NCBI GenBank assembly: GCA_002105175.1
Contig: MCGE01000014.1
Coordinates: 620,001-684,000 of the forward strand
Direction of reading: 5' to 3'
DNA: 64,000 bases
Source of the DNA: Absidia repens
Lineage: Eukaryota > Mucoromycota > Mucoromycetes > Mucorales > Cunninghamellaceae
Both the position numbers and the translations under genes were made by a program. Each line of letters begins with the position of its first letter. Position 1 is the stretch's first letter. This document shows positions 58,578-64,000 of the stretch, one piece after another. Below the pieces are notes generated by a model. The model saw only the letters and a list, made by a program, of their open reading frames with translations. It had not been told where the DNA came from and did no database searches.

Positions 58578-61500
58578 ATGGCGCATACTCGTTTACACTC
58601 CAATACAATCTCCAATGATCGTTCCCCAGAAACAGACACGACTTCATGCTCCAATCTACCTCGACGAAATTCTGAAGGCCCACCCAGTTCACCGCCAGAT
58701 ACTGGCAAGCAAGTTGACTTACCTGGCCATTTAAGTTTGCAACACTTCCCGGATTCAAGAAAAAAACCACCAGCTTCTGATGCTCACAATAATGCAAGTA
58801 TGGCCAAGACCTCTTCTTCTCTATCTTTGCCAACGCCAGTGGCTGCTCCTGAAGTTCCCTACAATGAAACTGCCCGCGCGGCCGTGATACCAAAGAAAGA
58901 AGCATCCCCGATAATATCTAGCCAGGAGTCAAATGGATTGATAAATACTAAAACAACACCGGTGGAAACAGCAGCAGCAACAAACATTACTGATGCCCAC
59001 GCAAGCAATTCTAGCGAAAATGAAGACATTAATGGATCATCGAATAATCACTCCTCATCCTCCTTTAACCAACCGTCTCCGCACGTATCTGATGGTACAG
59101 AAGAATCAGCGTCTGAAGGTGAACACAGTATTGCTACGGCGGTGCGCAAGGAATCTATCAGTGAAAAACGAAATCAAGAATTCCACTCACTGTTTCGGAC
59201 CGTACCCGCAGATGATTCTCTGATTGAAGGTAAAAAATAAATGCATGTATATGTTGGGTGACACCAGGTCTAATTCTTTTAATATTTTAGATTACGGTTG
59301 TGCATTGCAAAAGGAAATCCTGGTTCAAGGCCGCATTTATATATCCGAAAACTATTTGTGCTTCAATGCAAACATCTTCGGATGGGTTACAAACGTAAGC
59401 GCTTACTTTATATTACACAAATTTTTTCTATACTAATTTGCATTCATCAGTTTGTGATTGCTTTCTCTGACATTGTAGATATTGAAAAACGTACCACTGC
59501 CATCTTCATCCCAAATGCCATACAAATATCGACACTTCATGCAAAGGTAAAAAGCACGATTTCTTTTAGATCAAGTATATTCTAACGATTTTCTTTTTCT
59601 TAAAGTATACTTTTGCATCATTTCTCGCGCGTGACCAAGCTTTTGATCTGATAGTAGATGTCTGGCGATATTCTCGACCGTTGGGGAATCGATCATCCGA
59701 TACAAGCATCAATGATACCACGACTAGCCAAAACGATCTTGAAGAACAAAGCAGCGAACACGACGATGAAGATACAACCGACATTGACGATTCTGATTAC
59801 ACATCTTCTGGAACGGAAACTGAACATGAAGATTGTAAGTAGAAATAAAATAAAAATTGCATCTGATTTATTTCCTTCCCCTTATTGACTTCCATCATTT
59901 GTTTATAGCAAATCCACCATCGCCTCTTCCTACAACGCATTCATCCTCTAAAAAGATGCATTTAAAGGAATCCCTTCGACAGCGTTCCTCATCAGCTGGA
60001 ACCAAAAATAGTGGCATAGATGATACGAACAATAAAACTGCCCCTGTTTCACCACCCAATGCGGTCAAGAACAAATCACCTCATCCAACCGAATCAACAC
60101 GACCTGTAAAGTCAGCGCCTGCAGCCCAGTCGACACAAACGAAGCAGATTAAGGAAAAAACAGAATGTGTATGTGCAGGTACTGGTGAACATTATCCAAA
60201 TATCATTATGGATCAGGTATATAGCGGTAGCATTGAGACAATTCAAAATCTTCTATACACCTGTGGGTTTATGAAAGAATTCTTGGCTGAAAATGAAAAA
60301 GCAACAGGTGAGAATCATATCAGGAAATAAGAAATATGCATGCACTAACGTTTTATATAATGCATATATTCATAGATGTGAACATGGGCGAATGGAATAA
60401 ATCTGAAGAAACCAAGAAGCAAACTCGCAAATCATCGTATATCAAGCAACTCAATGGATCCATAGGTAAAAAAAAAAAAAAAAAAAAAAAAAAATAAGGA
60501 CCAAAAGCGGAGATTGATAATAGCATTAACAATGCATTGCATAATTTATGGAAATATGTCATTCAACTTATATTTGTATTTTCTTCTGATAGGGCCAAAA
60601 CAAACACAGTGTCTCCAAACAGAAGAAGTGATACATTCGGACCTCAATGAAAGTTTACGATGTTGACAACTACTCAAACTCCTGATGTACCCTCTGGAAA
60701 CTCTTTTTTGGTGAAAACTCGGACATGCTTGACTTGGGCAGGTTATGGTAAAGTGCGAGTTCTGGTGACGGCCGCAGTCGATTTTACGAAATCATCATGG
60801 CTGAAATGTATGTATATTCATTCCATCAATATAAACAATGACTCGACGTATTCTCCCTGAACTAACATTGACGTATCTATCAACAGCAACAATTGAAAAG
60901 TCGTCGATTGACGGTCAAGTTACCTATTATAAGCATCTTGATGCAGCGGTCAAGCGATATATGAAAAAACATCCTTCTGAATTCTCGATTGACGGAACAC
61001 ACTACAAAGGACGAAAGAATAAAGGAAAGAAACACCGGAGAAAACAACGAAAAGACGACTACGCCATGCGTAAAAATGAAAGTCCTGATGATAGAGCCTA
61101 CAAATCAGCCGGCGCGCAGCTACTCGGGAAGATAACTGAAGGACTCAAGGTATTATTTGAAGTAATTGGGGGTATTTTTACAACCTCCCATTTGACTTTA
61201 TTCTGTTTGACGACGATGGTGTGTATCAACCTATATACGGCATGGAAAATGAAAGATGTGGAACATCATTTACATGGTGCTATCTTGGCTAGTGAGAGGA
61301 ATGGAAGCGGTATATTATTTCCATCAAACGGGCGTCAACACCATAGCATCGAAGATTCATTAGAAAGAATGTACCACGACGAACTTTGGAAATGGTTGAA
61401 ATCATTGGATACTAATCGACCTGATCACGGTGTCAATGCGGCTTCCTTCACTTCTGATGGCGATTTTTCTCCTGACGATGATGTGGACACTAATACTTCC

Positions 61501-61632
61501 TCAGATCAACAAATACTGGCATTGGCAAGGATGATACAGCAAGCGGAAAAGAATATTGGTCAAGCATCTAGGGTTATGGAAAAACATCGACATAGAATAG
61601 AAAAAACTTCCCCTGATCCCTCCTTAGTTTAG
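58578..61632 (+). CDS. GRAM/VASt-domain lipid-transfer membrane protein (Lam/Ltc family), with a one-base frame break in VASt
   Basis: Exons 58578-59229, 59291-59394, 59451-59546, 59606-59834, 59909-60307, 60376-60465, 60593-60807, 60887-61632. The N-terminal 205 residues are disordered. The GRAM domain follows (FHSLFRTVPADDSLIEDYGC...ILVQGRIYISENYLCFNANI), then an acidic linker. The VASt/StART-like domain runs about 450-630 (YPNIIMDQVYSGSIETIQNL, SIDGQVTYYKHLDAAVKRYM), with one helix about 690-712. Such proteins move sterol at ER-membrane contacts. Exon 7 is 215 nt where phase demands 216. Frame changes at about 60655-60660, between NESL and TMLTTTQTPDVPSG; a base seems missing in TTTACGATG. 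All other junctions agree (about 843 aa if repaired). Confidence 0.88.
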
Positions 61633-61789
61633 TTTTAGGTAGCTATATTTGTTTTATAGTGTACTAGTTTATTTGTATTTCAAACATGTATTTATGTTAT
61701 TATTATCAAATAAACGCTCTGGCGCTCCGCTAGAGTTTTTGGAAATCTTTCGATTTATTGGGTGTCACAGTTTTTTATTAAAGTGTGGG

Positions 61790-61889
61790 TTTAGAAGGGA
61801 TAGGATTAAAGCCTCCGCCATTTCGCACTTTGGTGGGCAGCCCCGTGGGGCCCAAGCTCAGCGCGTCGTCAATGGTTTTTTTTTCCGTG

Positions 61890-61892
<3 letters not shown>
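61790..61892 (+). repeat. Family B GC-rich repeat, copy 1
   Basis: AAGTGTGGGTTT, CCTCCGCCATTTCGCACTT, GGTGGGCAGCCCC and GCTCAGCGCGTCGTCAATGG, in that order, followed by poly-T then poly-A (61892-61924). GC content clearly exceeds the flanks. Confidence 0.8.
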
Positions 61893-61923
<31 letters not shown>

Positions 61924-61927
<4 letters not shown>

Positions 61928-62035
61928 AAGGGATTAGGGCCTCCGCCATTTCGCACTATGGTGGGCAGCCCCTTGGTGCCCAACCGTCGTGCTCAGCGCG
62001 TCGTCAACGGGTTTTTTGTGTGCTGAAATAATAGC
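61924..62035 (+). repeat. Family B GC-rich repeat, copy 2
   Basis: Direct repeat of the preceding unit: CCTCCGCCATTTCGCACTAT, GGTGGGCAGCCCC, GCTCAGCGCGTCGTCAACGG, then poly-T and GTGCTGAAATAA. It has CCGTCGT inserted relative to copy 1. Confidence 0.8.
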
Positions 62036-62169
62036 TTACTTGAAATGCATCGGAGATATTAGAGTTTGATTATGTAGGGGTTGCAACTGCCTTCACACTG
62101 GAAGATAAAACGAATTATGCACTATGGTAATTATGGCGATTGCCCCTTCCCTGATTTTTTGACATAAAA

Positions 62170-62540
62170 AAAAAAAGGCTGGTTGATTCAGGTTCCGCAT
62201 TTTGCTTTCTATTTTTTTACCCCATTTTTTTTTCCTCTCTTTTATTTTTCTTTTTTATTTTTTTCCTTCATGATAGTCTGAAGGATTTGATGGCAAGGCT
62301 CATTGGGGGTACTGGTGATCTAGGTTTAATGTTAGAACTTGAATTAGGGGCGTTTTAAAAAACGCAAAACAAACATCATGGGGAACGCTTTCATTTTGGA
62401 TGTAGCATTTGGGAACGTCAGTAGATTAGCATCATGGAATCGTCATTAGTTTAGTAATAGTTTGTCATCGTTTGTATCTACGTTTGAATAAATACGTTCT
62501 TTTTTTTTATTAGTTTCTCTGTTGTACGTTTACGTGATGA
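62170..62540 (+). repeat. Family A dispersed repeat, copy 6 (diverged)
   Basis: Most diverged copy. Pyrimidine tract at 62209-62270. The core at 62340-62410 has GGGGCGTTTT and GAACGCTTTCATTTTGGATG. The GCGTT/AACGC pairing differs from GGGTTT/AAACCC elsewhere yet still forms a stem. The tail keeps CATTAGTTTAGTAATAGTTTGTC...TTTGTATCTACGTTTGAATAAATACG. Confidence 0.6.
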
Positions 62541-62803
62541 ACTTCATCGAATGCGTATTACATATGCATAGAAAAAAAAAGTGTGCCTACAGTATATATA
62601 TATATGAAAAAGGAACGGACTGGGTATTATGGAGACTGATTCCACCAACTCTATAAGTTTGTGCGTAGAAAATAAAACAGTGAGGCATTCGTGTAAAAAA
62701 ACAGCTATTACAGTGTATTGTGTTGTGGTGGGATATATCGAAGAGCAAAGTTGAGAATACTGTAGTATTAATTATGTAGCTACTGGGTGGCAGGGCATTT
62801 CTG

Positions 62804-62910
62804 AAGTGTGGGTTTTGATGGGATGGGATGGAAGACTCTGTGATTTCGCACTGTGGGTGGGCAGTGATTGAGAAAAAAAATGATGGACGGCTCCTATGGT
62901 GGGCAGAGCG
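62804..62910 (+). repeat. Family B repeat, copy 3 (diverged)
   Basis: GAAGTGTGGGTTTTGATGGG, TGATTTCGCACTGTGGGTGGG and a second CTATGGTGGGCAGAGCG fragment; similar order to copies 1 and 2 but broken up. Confidence 0.6.
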
Positions 62911-62959
62911 TATTGCTCTTAATTTGGTCCGTCCCGATTATGGTCTTGAGAAAAAGTCC

Positions 62960-63156
62960 TCAATACCTGGTACCGATCAGTACCAATACCTACTAATGGT
63001 ATTGTCTCGCTAAGGTTTTGGTATTTTTAATCCCGCTAAGAGGTATTGATCAATACCAATACCTACTGATGGTACCATCCCGGTAAGGAATTGGTATTGC
63101 TAATCCCGCTAACATGGTATTTTTCAATACCAATACTCCTCATTTAGGTACTGTTA
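62960..63156. repeat. About 73-bp tandem repeat with palindromic GGTATTGATCAATACC
   Basis: Two full units and part of a third. AATCCCGCTAA recurs at 63029 and 63102 (73-base spacing). Each unit has an inverted repeat: GGTACCGATCAGTACC, then the perfect palindrome GGTATTGATCAATACC, then a decayed GGTATTTTTCAATACC, each followed by AATACCTACT-like sequence. Confidence 0.8.
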
Positions 63157-63879
63157 AGAGTCCTCCTGATGATGAACATTCGTTTACATAGCTTTGTTAT
63201 TCCTCCTGCGCGTAGCTTACTTGAAACAATCCCCTCTTTAGATTTTAGACTGTTTCATTTATTTTTTTACTCGAAATAAATTAGACATTATTATTTATAC
63301 AGTATTGTTATATTATTAAATGGAATAGGACTTGCTATGGTGCAGCTCACTTATAATGTCAAATATTAGGTATGATCCTAGAAAACTGATGGCTTTTTAA
63401 AAAATGGCCACCTCAAAAAAACAATGTATAAACATGATAATTCAGACCTTTAAGAACAAAACATGTACATTAGTTGTTTTTTTTTTATAAAAAAAGAAAA
63501 ACTTATCAGCCATCAAAAAAAGAAGACTTTAGCTGGCCGGCCTAGGATTTGAAACTGTACTAAAAAAGAAAATGGTATGTGCATTTATTTTGTAAAACAC
63601 CGCGAAAACTGTAAAATATTATACAGAAAACAAGATCCTGTTTTTTGCTCATCCCCGCTCCCATATCAAGCGTAGTTAGTAGATGTATATGTAGGTGTAG
63701 ATTGTAAGACTTGCAAATGAGGATTAGTTTATGTATTTTTATTTATTATTTGTACAAGAACAAGTGCCATCCCTTCTATTTTTTTTTTTTTTTTTTGTAC
63801 GGACACACACCCGTTTGTATGTTTCCGCTTATAATAAGCCTATGTATATATATTTGGTAAGACAATCAAAAAATGATAG
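63157..63879. other. Intergenic, no gene seen
   Basis: AT-rich DNA with poly-A/T runs (63480-63500, 63778-63796). A GGCCGGCC palindrome lies at 63534-63541. No gene. Confidence 0.4.
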
Positions 63880-64000
63880 AAAAAGGCAAGACAAAGTTTA
63901 TTCAGTAGTAATTATAATAATGACAACTAATACTAAACTAAGAGGAAGGCTAATCTAATAGTGGTCTCTAATTCTGGATCCAAAATGAAAGGGTTTCCCC
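63880..64000 (-). repeat. Family A dispersed repeat, copy 7, reverse orientation, cut by window end
   Basis: On the minus strand the window end reads GGGGAAACCCTTTCATTTTG, then GATCCAGAATTAGAGACC and ATTAGATTAGCC...TCTTAGTTTAGTATTAGTTG, then TGAATAAAC. This matches the core and start of the tail of copies 1-5. The head lies beyond 64000. Confidence 0.65.

Noticed and set aside
63534..63560. Minus-strand GTTTCAAATCCTAGGCCGGCC looks like the 3' half of a tRNA
   Set aside because: The T-stem arms do not pair and no D or anticodon arm is present upstream.
1..64000. CRISPR array, operon, prophage or bacterial mobile element
   Set aside because: Spliceosomal introns throughout, eukaryotic gene families and no spaced palindromic array; the only regular arrays are micro- and minisatellites.

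Overview
This 64 kb window is nuclear DNA of a fungus, most likely of the Mucoromycota (Mucorales-like). The DNA is AT-rich. Genes carry many short introns (about 45-250 nt, mostly GTAAGT...TAG), and long poly-A/T runs fill the intergenic DNA. The proteins include fungal-specific families (Skt5/Chs4-like chitin synthase activator, Drs2-type flippase, Nup192, CBS/PB1 protein). They also include families widespread in Mucoromycota and animals but absent from budding yeast (UCH37-like protein, TMEM230, RBMS-type RNA-binding protein, EXORDIUM-like protein). No operons, rRNA, tRNA, CRISPR or phage genes were seen.

Layout. 1-9300: the 3' end of a Sel1-repeat CaaX protein, thioredoxin reductase, an acidic type I membrane protein of unknown function, and two copies of a dispersed non-coding repeat (family A). 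9301-12031: mitochondrial aconitase (minus). 13360-17872: a head-to-head pair of an Npr1/Hal-type kinase (minus) and a UCH37-like protein (plus). 18515-25196, all minus: TMEM230-like protein, a PC-esterase-fold type II membrane protein, and a CBS/PB1 tail-anchored protein. 27334-33337, minus: acyl-CoA oxidase and a two-RRM protein. 34154-41032: a small membrane protein (OCIA-like?), U2 snRNP A', an LEA2-type membrane protein and an EXORDIUM-like secreted protein. 43946-50686: a syntaxin-6/Tlg1-type SNARE followed by a Drs2-type P4-ATPase. 52599-61632: head-to-head Nup192 (minus) and a GRAM/VASt sterol-transfer protein (plus). 61633-64000: repeats only.

The genes are mostly unrelated housekeeping functions. 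One functional neighbourhood stands out: the Tlg1-like SNARE and the Drs2-like flippase are adjacent and both act at the trans-Golgi/endosome.

Most notable observations: (1) the UCH37-like protein has lost both the catalytic cysteine (Tyr) and histidine (Gln) yet keeps its Rpn13-binding tail. (2) A repeat family of at least seven copies shares a hairpin core, a CACGTG head and an AATAAA-bearing tail. (3) The CBS/PB1 gene needs a 10-nt microexon. (4) Three genes carry single-base frame breaks (kinase glycine loop, VASt domain, N-terminus of the OCIA-like gene). (5) The acyl-CoA oxidase lacks a C-terminal PTS1 but has an N-terminal PTS2-like nonapeptide. Exon boundaries were placed by hand from splice consensus, reading phase and family alignment recalled from knowledge; no database search was run.
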